Position numbers and translations under genes: made by a program. Under the pieces are notes generated by a model, which searched no databases, was not told the origin of the DNA, and was given only the letters and a program-made list of their open reading frames with translations. Source: Skermanella sp. TT6 (lineage in GTDB: Bacteria; Pseudomonadota; Alphaproteobacteria; Azospirillales; Azospirillaceae). From it: a DNA stretch of 64,000 nucleotides. The stretch is taken from positions 4,614,001-4,678,000 of the forward strand of contig NZ_CP067420.1 in NCBI RefSeq assembly GCF_016653635.2, written 5' to 3'. Below, in pieces: positions 18,358 to 27,237 of this stretch; positions within the stretch are counted from its first letter, which is position 1, and the number at the start of each line of letters is the position of its first letter.

Positions 18358-19587
18358 ATGATCCATCCGCCGTGTACCGACCGGAAGCGCCCCGAAACCG
18401 ATGGCTTCCCTGCCATCATTCCTCCGCTGCCGTTGAACGAGCCGGAGCGGCTTGAATCCCTGCGGCGCTATGCGCTGCTCGACACGCCGCCGGAGGCCGC
18501 CTACGACCGGATGACGCGTCTGGCCGCCCGGATGCTCGGCACCCCGGTCTCGCTGATCAGCCTGCTCGACGAAAGCCGGCAGTGGTTCAAGTCGCGCCAC
18601 GGCTTCGACACGCCCTGGACCCGGCGCGACCTGGCCTTCTGCTCCTACACCATCCTCCAGGACGACGTCATGGTGGTCTCCGACGCGCTCGAGGACGAGC
18701 GTTTCGCCCGGAATGCGCTGGTGACGGACGATCCCGGCATCCGGTTCTACGCGGGCGTGCCCCTCCGGACCTCCGGCGACCTGGCATTCGGGTCCCTGTG
18801 CGTCATCGACCAAGTTCCCCGGCACGATTTCGGGGACGAGGAGAAGGCGATCCTGCGGGACCTGGCCGCCATGGTGATGCACGAGATCGAGGCCCGCCAC
18901 GCGGCCGACGTCGCGGCCCGGGAGATCGAGGAGCGCCGCAAGGCGGAGCACGCGCTCGCCGCGGCGCTGGAGGAGAAGGAGACCCTGCTGCGAGAGATCC
19001 ATCACCGGGTCAAGAACAACCTCCAGAGCCTGTGGGGCCTGCTCCAGATCGAGAAGTCCAAGCTGGCCGACGGCCATGCCAGGGAGCGGATGGACGCGGT
19101 CAGCCAGCGCATCAACGTGATGGGCAGCATCCACCAGCAGCTCTATACCTCGCCCAACCTCGCCCGGATCGACCTCGCCGCCCATCTCGAGGAGCTGTGC
19201 CGCGGCCTCATGGACCTGCACGACCGGCACGACCGGGTCAGGATCCTGATCGAGGCGGATCCCCTGGAATGCACCCTCGATACCGCGATCCCCGTGGGCC
19301 TGATCGCGAACGAGGCGATCTCCAACTGCCTGAAGCACGCCTTCCCGGGGGAGCGGGACGGCACGGTGCGGGTGAGACTGCGCCGCCTTCCCGATGCCGC
19401 CCACCCCGACGGGCTGACCGAACTGCTGCTCGCCGACGACGGCATCGGCATGCCGCGGGCCGCCGGGGGCGAGGAAGAGAGGGGCATCGGCATGACCCTG
19501 ATCCGCGCCCTCGCCACCCAGATCGGCGCCGGCGTCTCGGTCGAACACGACTCCGGCCTGGCGATCCGGATCCGCTTCGCCGAGTGA
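18358..19587 (+). CDS. GAF-domain sensor histidine kinase (HisKA_2 type)
   Basis: A 409-residue soluble kinase. A GAF domain covers about residues 30-185 (VSLISLLDESRQWFKSRHGF, FGSLCVIDQVPR). A short coiled linker leads to a HisKA_2 phosphoacceptor at about 208-230 (LLREIHHRVKNNLQSLWG) and an HATPase domain (LIANEAISNCLKHAFPGE, LLLADDGIGMP). No transmembrane segment is present, so it senses a cytoplasmic cue, probably through the GAF pocket. Kinases of this family often feed general stress or light responses in alphaproteobacteria; no response regulator is adjacent, so the pathway is open. Confidence 0.9.
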   Translation: MIHPPCTDRKRPETDGFPAIIPPLPLNEPERLESLRRYALLDTPPEAAYDRMTRLAARMLGTPVSLISLLDESRQWFKSRHGFDTPWTRRDLAFCSYTILQDDVMVVSDALEDERFARNALVTDDPGIRFYAGVPLRTSGDLAFGSLCVIDQVPRHDFGDEEKAILRDLAAMVMHEIEARHAADVAAREIEERRKAEHALAAALEEKETLLREIHHRVKNNLQSLWGLLQIEKSKLADGHARERMDAVSQRINVMGSIHQQLYTSPNLARIDLAAHLEELCRGLMDLHDRHDRVRILIEADPLECTLDTAIPVGLIANEAISNCLKHAFPGERDGTVRVRLRRLPDAAHPDGLTELLLADDGIGMPRAAGGEEERGIGMTLIRALATQIGAGVSVEHDSGLAIRIRFAE

Positions 19588-19603
19588 CGCCGGCCCCGCC
19601 CGC

Positions 19604-20215
19604 TCACCTGCGGGCCGACGCCCGCCTGATCCCGGCGGCGATGTCCCGGCTCAGCGCGTTCAGCGCCCGGTTCATGGCGGCGACGGTGGCCTCGATGCCC
19701 TCGCCCTCGACCGGCTCCACGTAGCGCGCCCGGGCGCCCGCCCGCTCCACCTCGGTCTGCGCGTCGAGCACGCTCCAGTAGGCGTTCAGCACGGCGTCGC
19801 CGGAAGCGTCGCGCTCGAACGAGGTGACGTCGAGGGTGACGGTATAGGCCAGCTGTTCGCGCCGGCGAAGCGGCAGCACGAAGACGTTGTCGCTGGGCAG
19901 CAGGCCCCGAAGGTTGTCAGCCACCACGCGGGTCACGTCGCCCTGGAGCCGCTGGCCCCAGCGGTCGCCCTGGCTGACCTGGATCGTGTTGGCGCCGGAC
20001 CGGGTCACGATCTCCGGCCGGTCCAGGTATTCGGGAATGTTGGCCTGCTCGACCCCGACCGCCGGGCCGCGCGCGGCGGCCGGCGATCCCGGCCCGGTCG
20101 CGGCTTCGCGCGGCAGGGAACTCAGGACATGCAGGTCGGGGGGCGGCAGCGTCCCGGCGCAGCCGGCCACCAACGGGATCAGCAGGGCCAGCAATCCCAG
20201 GCGAAAGCGTCTCAT
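19604..20215 (-). CDS. PqiC-like outer-membrane lipoprotein (ABC-type transport auxiliary)
   Basis: A 203-residue lipoprotein with a signal sequence ending LIPLVAGC (lipobox). The body resembles the PqiC/YmbA 'ABC-type transport auxiliary lipoprotein' domain: VGVEQANIPEYLDRPEIVTR, then LPSDNVFVLPLRR and a C-terminal helix. PqiC partners MCE proteins in moving lipids between membranes. It is the last gene of the operon with MlaE-, MlaF- and MlaD-type genes, 3 bases after the MCE gene, with GGGGAG as ribosome site. Confidence 0.88.
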   Translation of the reverse strand: MRRFRLGLLALLIPLVAGCAGTLPPPDLHVLSSLPREAATGPGSPAAARGPAVGVEQANIPEYLDRPEIVTRSGANTIQVSQGDRWGQRLQGDVTRVVADNLRGLLPSDNVFVLPLRRREQLAYTVTLDVTSFERDASGDAVLNAYWSVLDAQTEVERAGARARYVEPVEGEGIEATVAAMNRALNALSRDIAAGIRRASARR

Positions 20216-20218
20216 GGT

Positions 20219-21205
20219 CTATCTCCCCAGCAGCAGGGCGTTGGGATTGCGCTCCAGCGTCTCGGCGAACCCCCGCAGCGAGCGCGAGGCCAGCGACAGG
20301 TTGCGCATCGACGTCTCCAGGTCGGAGCGGACGGGCGAATTGCGGGAAACCAGCTCGTTGGTGTTGCCCAGCATCGCCTGGGCCTGCGCGACCGCCTCCT
20401 CGACGCTCCGCGAGGTGGTGCGCAGGGACTCGGCCAGCGGCTCGAACTCCCGGTTCGCGGTGCCGATCAGCCCCTGGAGCTCGGCCATGGTGGACTGGAG
20501 GTCCCGCTGCACCTGGGCCAGGGTGTCGGACCCCGTGGCGAAGGTGGTGCGGGCCGCGGCCATGGTGGTCTCGAACTCGCGCATCCCGCCGGCCATAGCC
20601 GCCAGGGCTTCGCCGATCTCGGGCGAGGACAGCAGGTCGTCCACCCGCGTCAGGGTGTTCATGGCCGTCGCGACCATGTCCTGGATCGGCAGTTGCTCGA
20701 TGTTGCGCCGGACCACGTCCAGGGTGGACGGGATCGTCGGGATCTCCTCGACGTCGGGGTCGCCGCCGACCAGGGTGGCGGGAGTTCCGGGCAGCAGGTC
20801 CAGCTCGACCATCAGCTGCTGGGTCACGTAACTCTGGAACACCAGCTGGGCGCGCAGGCCCCGCTCGACCATGGCGCTGTAGGAGATGTCCGGCTGCTCG
20901 CCGTCGGGCAACCCGGCCCACTTGGTCCGGTCCCGATCGAACTCGATGTAGGTCGGGATGCGGGCGGTCAGGTCCCTGCTGTCGATCACCAGGTCCACCC
21001 GGGTCACCGAACCGACCCGGACGCCGCGGAAATTGACCGGAGCCCCGACATACAGCCCGTTGACCGATCCGTCGAAATAGACCACCGCCGGCGCTTGGCG
21101 CTGGCTCAGGAAGCCGCTGCCGAGCGCCACCAGGGCGGTGACGAACAGGGCGATGGCGCCGAGCACGAACAGGCCGATCAGGCGTGGATTCGCCTTTCTC
21201 TTCAT
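20219..21205 (-). CDS. mlaD: MCE/MlaD-family lipid transport protein
   Basis: A 328-residue protein with an N-terminal membrane anchor (LIGLFVLGAIALFVTALVAL). One MCE domain follows at about residues 38-115 (VNGLYVGAPVNFRGVRVGSV). The C-terminal half is a long helical region that probably builds a periplasmic tube or bundle. MCE proteins bind phospholipids and bridge the periplasm between an inner-membrane ABC transporter and the outer membrane. At 328 residues it is longer than E. coli MlaD (about 180), resembling single-MCE proteins with extended helices. It follows the ATPase gene by 31 bases. Confidence 0.9.
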   Translation of the reverse strand: MKRKANPRLIGLFVLGAIALFVTALVALGSGFLSQRQAPAVVYFDGSVNGLYVGAPVNFRGVRVGSVTRVDLVIDSRDLTARIPTYIEFDRDRTKWAGLPDGEQPDISYSAMVERGLRAQLVFQSYVTQQLMVELDLLPGTPATLVGGDPDVEEIPTIPSTLDVVRRNIEQLPIQDMVATAMNTLTRVDDLLSSPEIGEALAAMAGGMREFETTMAAARTTFATGSDTLAQVQRDLQSTMAELQGLIGTANREFEPLAESLRTTSRSVEEAVAQAQAMLGNTNELVSRNSPVRSDLETSMRNLSLASRSLRGFAETLERNPNALLLGR

Positions 21206-21236
21206 GGAATTCTCCCGGCGGAAAACGGCTTCGTCG

Positions 21237-22061
21237 TCATGGCTGGGCCTCCTCGAGCTCGCCTCTGCTCAGGAAGTCCCGCACCGAACGGTGGCGGCTG
21301 TGCTCCCGCAGGTGCCGGGGATCGCCCCCGTCGATCGCGGTGCGGCTCTCGGCGTCCAGGAAGACGGAATTGTTCGCGATGGCGAAGATGCTGGCCAGCT
21401 CGTGGCTGACGATCACGACGGTGGCGCCCAGGCTGTCTCGCAGCTCCAGGATCAGGTCGTCCAGACGGCGCGAGCTGAGCGGGTCGAGCCCGGCCGACGG
21501 CTCGTCGAAGAACAGGATGTCGGGGTCGAGCGCTATCGCCCGCGCGAGGCCGGCGCGCTTGCGCATGCCGCCGCTGATCTCCGACGGGTAGAAGTCCTCG
21601 AACCCGGCGAGCCCGACCAGGGCCAGCTTGAGCGACACCAGCTCGTCGATCTCCGCCGGCCCGAGCTTGGTGTACTGGGACAGCGGAACCGACACGTTCT
21701 CGGCCAGGGTCATGGAGCTCCACAGCGCACCGCTCTGGAACAGCACGCCGAAGCGCCGGCTCATCACCGCCCGCCGCTCCAGGTCGGCGGCGGTGAAGCT
21801 CTCGCCGTCGTAGCGGATGTCGCCGGCCGCGGGCTCGACCAGGCCGATCATGTGCTTCAGCAGGGTGCTCTTGCCGCAGCCGCTGGCGCCCATGATCACG
21901 AAGATGTCGCCGATCGGCACCTGGAAGCCGACGTCGCGCTGGACGACGAAACCGTCGAAGGCCATGGTCAGCCCTTCCACGGTGATCCTCGGCGCGGCTT
22001 CGCCGGGCGCGGCCGTCCTGGGCTCGGTCGTCCTGGGCCGGTCGGCCCCGGGGTCGGTCAT
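21237..22061 (-). CDS. mlaF: MlaF-like ABC transporter ATP-binding protein
   Basis: A 274-residue ATPase with Walker A GASGCGKSTLL, a Q-loop region, the signature EISGGMRKRAGLARAI and Walker B FFDEPSAGLDPLSS. The methionine-rich signature SGGMRKR and VSHELASIFAIA are characteristic of MlaF-type retrograde lipid transporters. A 20-residue charged extension precedes the domain. It lies one base after the permease gene and before mlaD, so it energises the same complex at the inner membrane. Confidence 0.92.
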   Translation of the reverse strand: MTDPGADRPRTTEPRTAAPGEAAPRITVEGLTMAFDGFVVQRDVGFQVPIGDIFVIMGASGCGKSTLLKHMIGLVEPAAGDIRYDGESFTAADLERRAVMSRRFGVLFQSGALWSSMTLAENVSVPLSQYTKLGPAEIDELVSLKLALVGLAGFEDFYPSEISGGMRKRAGLARAIALDPDILFFDEPSAGLDPLSSRRLDDLILELRDSLGATVVIVSHELASIFAIANNSVFLDAESRTAIDGGDPRHLREHSRHRSVRDFLSRGELEEAQP

Positions 22062-22062
22062 G

Positions 22063-23229
22063 TCAGATTCCCAGCAGGTTGGTCATGACGGCGAAGACCG
22101 CGTCGACCACGATGATGAAGACGATCGAGGTCACCACCGCCGAGGTGGCGGCGACGCCGACGGCCTGGGCGCTTCGCCCGGCCTGCATGCCGCGGAGCGC
22201 CCCGGCATAGGCCACCAGCATGCCGAACACGATGCTCTTGACGAAGCCGACCCAGAAGTCGGTCATGCTCAGCGCGCCGACGGTCTGGATGATGTAGGCG
22301 TTGCCGGACAGGCCCAGCATGGCGACGCCGACGATGTAGCCGCCCAGCAGGCCCAGGAAGCAGGAATAGATGAACAGCAGCGGCATCATCAGCGCCAGCG
22401 CCAGCACCCGGGGCAGCACCAGGAAATCGATCGGCGAGATCCCGATGGTCGACAGCGCGTCGATCTCCTCGTTGCCCTGCATGGTGCCGAGCTGGGCGGC
22501 GTAGGCGGCGCCGGTCCGGCCGGCCAGCACGATCGCCGTCATCAGGGCGGCCATCTCGCGCGTCATGGCAAGGCCGACCAGGTTCGCGACATAGATGTCC
22601 GCGCCGAACTGCTGGAGCTGGATCGCGCCGACGAAGGCGACGGTCAGCCCGACCAGAAGCGAGACGATGGTGACGATCGGCAGCGCCTGCGCCCCGGCAT
22701 CCTCGATCGCCTGGAGGAAATCGACCCGGCGGAAGCGCGCGCGGCCGACCAGCAGCCGGCCGAGCCCCAGCATGATCTCGCCCAGGAAGCTGACCGCCTG
22801 GTCGGCGCCGCGCAGGTTGTCCAGCACGGCGCGCCCGACCCTGACCGTCAGCGGCTCGGCGCCGCCGCCGCGCGCCGCGTCCGCCTTGACCGGCACCGCG
22901 CGGGCCAGCGCGATCAGCCGGACGATTCCCGGCGGCAGCCCCCCGGCGTCGAAGCGCACGTCGCGGGCGGCGCACAGGTCCCGCACCTTCAGCAGGTAGC
23001 TGACCAGGGCGCTGTCCCAGCCCCGCAGGCCGCCGTCCTCGCAGGCCAGCGAGCGGACCCGGCCCCCGTCGAGCAGAGCCTCGACGTCCGACGTCCCGGC
23101 GAGGCCGTTGGCGATCCGCCAGTCCCCGGACAGCACGAGAGTCAGCCGCCCGGCATCGCCGGGGCGCAATTCCACTGCGTTGCCCCGGTCGTCGCCCCGG
23201 GACCTGTCCTGCCTGGTAACCGCCGTCAT
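22063..23229 (-). CDS. mlaE: MlaE-family ABC permease with N-terminal STAS-like domain
   Basis: A 388-residue protein. Residues about 20-115 resemble a STAS domain (LTLVLSGDWRIANGL, then WDSALVSYLLKVRDLC). The rest is the MlaE permease core with the motifs GAIQLQQFGADIYVANLVGL and LAGRTGAAYAAQLGTMQGNE. In enterobacteria the STAS protein MlaB is separate; here it is fused, as in many alphaproteobacteria. It is the first gene of the four-gene lipid transport operon. About 130 bases separate it from the binding-protein gene upstream on the same strand. Confidence 0.92.
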   Translation of the reverse strand: MTAVTRQDRSRGDDRGNAVELRPGDAGRLTLVLSGDWRIANGLAGTSDVEALLDGGRVRSLACEDGGLRGWDSALVSYLLKVRDLCAARDVRFDAGGLPPGIVRLIALARAVPVKADAARGGGAEPLTVRVGRAVLDNLRGADQAVSFLGEIMLGLGRLLVGRARFRRVDFLQAIEDAGAQALPIVTIVSLLVGLTVAFVGAIQLQQFGADIYVANLVGLAMTREMAALMTAIVLAGRTGAAYAAQLGTMQGNEEIDALSTIGISPIDFLVLPRVLALALMMPLLFIYSCFLGLLGGYIVGVAMLGLSGNAYIIQTVGALSMTDFWVGFVKSIVFGMLVAYAGALRGMQAGRSAQAVGVAATSAVVTSIVFIIVVDAVFAVMTNLLGI

Positions 23230-23359
23230 CGCACTCCGTCCGGGCTCGGGCCGGCAGGCCGTGAGCCGGGCGCCTTCCGTTTCGTCCGGTTAATCTGAAC
23301 GAAGGAGGTGGACGCCGATTTGTTCCCGGGAACCGAGAAAAGCCACAAGGCGGCGCAGG

Positions 23360-24244
23360 TCAGCGGGCGCATAGGTCCGTCGTGGTCGCCTCGGGCAGCT
23401 CGGCCACGGAGACGCCGAACGGCGCCGCCACGTCCAGATGCTCCGGCGTACCCAGGAACGACCGGAGCTCCCGGTCGAACGCCTCGACCAGATCGGCATC
23501 CTCCTTCCGGAAGCCGAAGGCGCCGTGATGGGCAAATCCCGCAGCCGGCCGGGCCGTCTGCCGGGATGGCTGCGCCATTTCCAGGATCTTCGGGTCGCGT
23601 TCCACCACGGCCCTGACGGCGGGCTCGGCGGCCGCCAGGGCATCGACCCTCCCGGTCACCACCCCGCGCGCGGCGACGGCCACGTCGGGGAAGATCACGA
23701 GCTGGCTGTCGCGGACACCCGCCGCCCGGGCCTGGATCCGCCCGACGGTCCCGGCCACGACGCCCAGCCGGACCGCAGGGTCCCTGGCGATGTCGTCGTA
23801 GCCGTGGATGCCGCGGGGGTTGCCGGCGCGCACCGCCAACCCCTTGCCCAGGTGGTTGACGGCGCGGAAGGTCGGTGAGGAGAACGCGATCTGCCGGCAG
23901 CGCTCCGGCAGGATGTACATCCCGGACGCGATGACGTCGAAGCGCCCGGCCTTCAGGTCGCGGATCAGCGCGGCGAACTCCACTTCCACCGCCCGGATTT
24001 CCCGGACACCCATCCGGGCGAACACCCGCCGGGCGACCTCCGGGGCCTCGCCCGTCACCCGCCCGTCCGGCAGGCGGTAGGAGAAGGGCGGCAGCGGCGC
24101 ATAGCCGATCCGGACCGACCGCGTTTCCAGAATCCGGTCCAGGGTCTCCCCGGCCCGGGACGATGCCATCGGCAGGGCCGAAACAAGCAGGATCAGCAGG
24201 AATGCCACGGTCAGCCCGCCGGGCCGGCAACGGGTCACCATCAT
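23360..24244 (-). CDS. EhuB-like periplasmic substrate-binding protein
   Basis: A 294-residue family-3 solute-binding protein with a signal peptide (cleavage near ASSRAGE). It has the EhuB-type motifs GEAPEVARRVFARMGV, GMYILPERCRQIAFSS, GNPRGIHGYDDIARDP and, near the end, GAFGFRKEDADL followed by FLGTPEHLD. EhuB binds ectoine or hydroxyectoine, but no permease or ATPase gene is beside it. It is divergent from a hybrid histidine kinase with a 115-base shared upstream region. It may therefore deliver ligand to the kinase sensor or be an orphan receptor; that is inference. Confidence 0.87.
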   Translation of the reverse strand: MMVTRCRPGGLTVAFLLILLVSALPMASSRAGETLDRILETRSVRIGYAPLPPFSYRLPDGRVTGEAPEVARRVFARMGVREIRAVEVEFAALIRDLKAGRFDVIASGMYILPERCRQIAFSSPTFRAVNHLGKGLAVRAGNPRGIHGYDDIARDPAVRLGVVAGTVGRIQARAAGVRDSQLVIFPDVAVAARGVVTGRVDALAAAEPAVRAVVERDPKILEMAQPSRQTARPAAGFAHHGAFGFRKEDADLVEAFDRELRSFLGTPEHLDVAAPFGVSVAELPEATTTDLCAR

Positions 24245-24294
24245 CGCCCCCGCACTTCATACAATTCAAGGATGGTTGACTTGCGCATCATAGT

Positions 24295-24321
24295 GCCATC
24301 ATTGATAGCACCGCCATCATT
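24295..24321. promoter_or_regulatory. Direct repeat GCCATCATT in the shared divergent promoter region
   Basis: GCCATCATT occurs at 24295-24303 and again at 24313-24321, 18 bases apart, in the AT-richer region between the binding-protein and hybrid-kinase genes. A TTGACT sequence (24275-24280) lies just to the left. The spacing is compatible with tandem operator half-sites, but no known regulator is matched. Confidence 0.3.
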
Positions 24322-24359
24322 CATGTTAACCAACGAAGGATAGGAACCAGCCGCAGCCC

Positions 24360-27227
24360 ATGAAGCGCGCCCGACTTCCCACGATGCTGCTGGCCGCCGC
24401 GCTGCCCATCGTCCTCTTCGCCGCAGCCATGACGGTCCTGTTCGACCGGCAGCAGACACGGTCCTGGGAAGCGGTCATGCATCAGGCGACCGCGGCAGCG
24501 CGCGCCACCGTGGACGAACGCGTGACGACGATCCGGATCGCCCTCGAGACGCTGGCCATATCGGACCGGTCCGCGGAGCGCCGGCGCGCCGATTTTCCCG
24601 CGCAGGCGGAGCGCATGCTGGCCATGCGCCCGGACTGGACGGCCCTGAGGCTCTCCGACCGGGACGGCGGCACCGAGGCGGACGTGCGCCGCGGCGGCCC
24701 GGACCCACCCCGCGACGCCGGGCCGGACGGTGTGGAGGCGGAGATCGCCGCGGTCTTCCGCTACGGCGAGCCGCGCGTCAGCGGCATCCTGGCCGATCCG
24801 GCGCGGGCCGAAGAACCGGTCTTCGCGGTCAGCGTCCCCCTGTTCGGCGACGGCGGGGTCGAGCGCGTGGTCACCGCCTATGTGCGGGCCTGGACGATCA
24901 ACCAGGCCTTGCGCGACCAGGGCGTTTCGCCGGGCTGGCGGATCGCCGTCCTGGACGAGGACGGCAGCCTGGTCGCCCGCACCCTGTCGGAGGATCCGCG
25001 CGATCCCGGCATCGGCGGCCCGCCGGACGCCACCCTGCTCGACGGGCTGCGTCGCGGGCTGCCGATGTTCCACGCGACCAATGCGCTGAACGAGAGCCTG
25101 TACGTCGCCTCCTCCGTCTCGGGCCTGACCGGGTGGACGGTAGCCCTCGGCATGCCGGCGGCCCTGGTCGACCTGCCGGCCAAGCGGACCCTGTCCGCGG
25201 TGGTCGGCGGCGGCATCCTGGCGGTCGCGCTGGCCCTGGGGATCGGGTGGCTGCTGGCGCGCTCCCTGATGAAGCGCAGCGCCGCCGAGCGCCGCCTGCT
25301 TCAGCTGGAACTGGCCCAGGCCTCGAACGAGCGCACCGCGGCCATCCTGGAAAGCACGTCCGACGGAGTCTTCGAGGTCAACCCCGGCTGGCGCATCATC
25401 TTCATCAACAGCCGCGCCCGCTCCCTGCTGACCGGGGGAGCCGACGTCACCGGCCGCCTGCTGTGGGACGTCCTGCCCGGCGCCGACACCACCGCCTTCT
25501 GGCACGAGTACCATCGCGTCGCCACGGACCGGGTCCCGGCCGAGTTCGAGGAGTTCTATCCGGCCCTGGGGGCATGGTTCTATGTCCGGGCGTTCCCCCT
25601 GCCCGACGGCGGCATCGCCGTCTATTTCCAGGACGTGACCGAAGGCCGCCGCGCCCGCGACGCGCTGTCCGACAGCGAGCGCCGCTACCGCTTCCTGGCC
25701 GAGAGCATTCCCCAGATCGTCTGGACGGCGACCCCGGACGGCGGCGTCGACTACGTCAACGGCCGGCTCAAGACCTATCTGGGCGCCAAGGAGGAAAGCT
25801 TCTCCGACGGCTGGCGATGGCTCGAGAACCTGCACCCCGACGACGTCGAAAGCACCCGGGAGGCCTGGAGAAACGCCCAGACCACCGCCGGGGTCTACGA
25901 GCACGAGCACCGCTTCCGCCGCCACGACGGCATGTTCCGGTGGCATCTGGCCCGCGCCCTGCCGATGCTGGACGAGACCGGACAGGTCGTGAGGTGGTTC
26001 GGCACCTCGACCGACATCCATGACCAGAAGCTGCAGCAGGAGGCGCTCCAGGCCGCCCGCGACGAGGCCGAGCGCGCCCGCGGCGTGGCCGAGCAGGCCG
26101 ACCTGGCCAAGAGCAGGTTCCTCGCTGCCGCCAGCCACGACCTGCGGCAGCCGATGCAGTCGCTGTTCCTGTTCGCCGACAGCCTGAAGGCGCACATCGC
26201 CGATCGGGAGGGGGCCGACAAGCTCCTGCACCTGCGGCGCGGCCTGGACGCCTTGAAGGTCCTGCTGGACGGCCTGCTGGACATCTCCCGGCTGGACGCC
26301 GACGCGGTCGAGCCGACCGTCGAGGACGTGCCGCTGGACCCGCTGCTCGACCAGGTCGGAAGCGCCTACGCGAAGGTGGCCGCGGCCAAGGGCCTGTCGT
26401 TCGAGATCCACCCCTGCGGCGGCACCGTGCGCACCGACCGCACATTGCTCAGCCGCATCCTGAACAATCTGCTGGAGAACGCCGTCCATTACACCGAATC
26501 CGGCCGGATCAGGATCGACTGCCGCCGGACCGGCGACACGGTCCGGATCGAGATCCAGGACACGGGCATGGGCATTCCGCCCGACCACCTGGAAGACATC
26601 TGGAAGGAGTTCCACCAGGTCGGCAACCCGGAGCGCGACCGCAACCAGGGCCTCGGCCTCGGGCTGGCGATCGTCGACCGCCTCGCCCGCCTGCTGGGCC
26701 ACCGGGTGGAGGCCCGGTCGGCCCTGGGCCGGGGGTCGGTCTTCAGCATCGAACTGCCGGCCGGCGCCGCCGTGGAAACGCGGGGGGAAGCGCCGGCGAA
26801 CGCCTCGGCCGCTCCCCCGCCGCCCGCCGCCGCGGCCCCGGCGGGCGCGCGGCGCTACGCGGTGCTGGTGGACGACGACGCGATCGTCCTCCTCGGTCTC
26901 CAGAGCATCCTGCGGGACTGGGGCTACGACGTGCTGGCCGCCGGATCGACGGACCAGGCGCTGGACCGGCTCGGGACCTCGGGCCGCAGGCCGGACATCG
27001 TCGTGGCCGACTACCGGCTGCGCGGCGGCCGGGTCGGCACCGAGGCGATCCTGAGGATCCGCGAGCTGTTCGGCAGCGACATCCCCGGCGTGATCCTGAC
27101 CGGGGAGACCGGGCCGGAATGCGCGCGGGACGCCGCCGCCCATGGCTTCAGCGTCGCCCACAAGCCGATCACGTCGCACCAGCTCAGCTTGGCGGTGGAG
27201 AAGCTGCTCAGCGACGCGGCGGACTGA
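24360..27227 (+). CDS. Membrane hybrid sensor histidine kinase (Cache-like, PAS, PAS, HisKA, HATPase, REC)
   Basis: A 955-residue kinase. Transmembrane helices at about residues 10-30 and 278-303 enclose a periplasmic sensor, probably of dCache type. Two PAS domains start near 327 and 442. The HisKA phosphoacceptor is near 593 (ASHDLRQPMQSLFLFA). The HATPase domain begins near 690 (LNNLLENAVHYTESG), and a receiver domain fills about 833-950 with the phospho-accepting Asp in VVADYR. The ASHDLRQP signature is that of the NahK/FixL-like hybrid kinases. Divergence from the EhuB-like binding protein suggests a shared signal. Confidence 0.9.
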   Translation: MKRARLPTMLLAAALPIVLFAAAMTVLFDRQQTRSWEAVMHQATAAARATVDERVTTIRIALETLAISDRSAERRRADFPAQAERMLAMRPDWTALRLSDRDGGTEADVRRGGPDPPRDAGPDGVEAEIAAVFRYGEPRVSGILADPARAEEPVFAVSVPLFGDGGVERVVTAYVRAWTINQALRDQGVSPGWRIAVLDEDGSLVARTLSEDPRDPGIGGPPDATLLDGLRRGLPMFHATNALNESLYVASSVSGLTGWTVALGMPAALVDLPAKRTLSAVVGGGILAVALALGIGWLLARSLMKRSAAERRLLQLELAQASNERTAAILESTSDGVFEVNPGWRIIFINSRARSLLTGGADVTGRLLWDVLPGADTTAFWHEYHRVATDRVPAEFEEFYPALGAWFYVRAFPLPDGGIAVYFQDVTEGRRARDALSDSERRYRFLAESIPQIVWTATPDGGVDYVNGRLKTYLGAKEESFSDGWRWLENLHPDDVESTREAWRNAQTTAGVYEHEHRFRRHDGMFRWHLARALPMLDETGQVVRWFGTSTDIHDQKLQQEALQAARDEAERARGVAEQADLAKSRFLAAASHDLRQPMQSLFLFADSLKAHIADREGADKLLHLRRGLDALKVLLDGLLDISRLDADAVEPTVEDVPLDPLLDQVGSAYAKVAAAKGLSFEIHPCGGTVRTDRTLLSRILNNLLENAVHYTESGRIRIDCRRTGDTVRIEIQDTGMGIPPDHLEDIWKEFHQVGNPERDRNQGLGLGLAIVDRLARLLGHRVEARSALGRGSVFSIELPAGAAVETRGEAPANASAAPPPPAAAAPAGARRYAVLVDDDAIVLLGLQSILRDWGYDVLAAGSTDQALDRLGTSGRRPDIVVADYRLRGGRVGTEAILRIRELFGSDIPGVILTGETGPECARDAAAHGFSVAHKPITSHQLSLAVEKLLSDAAD

Positions 27228-27237
27228 GTCCCGGACC

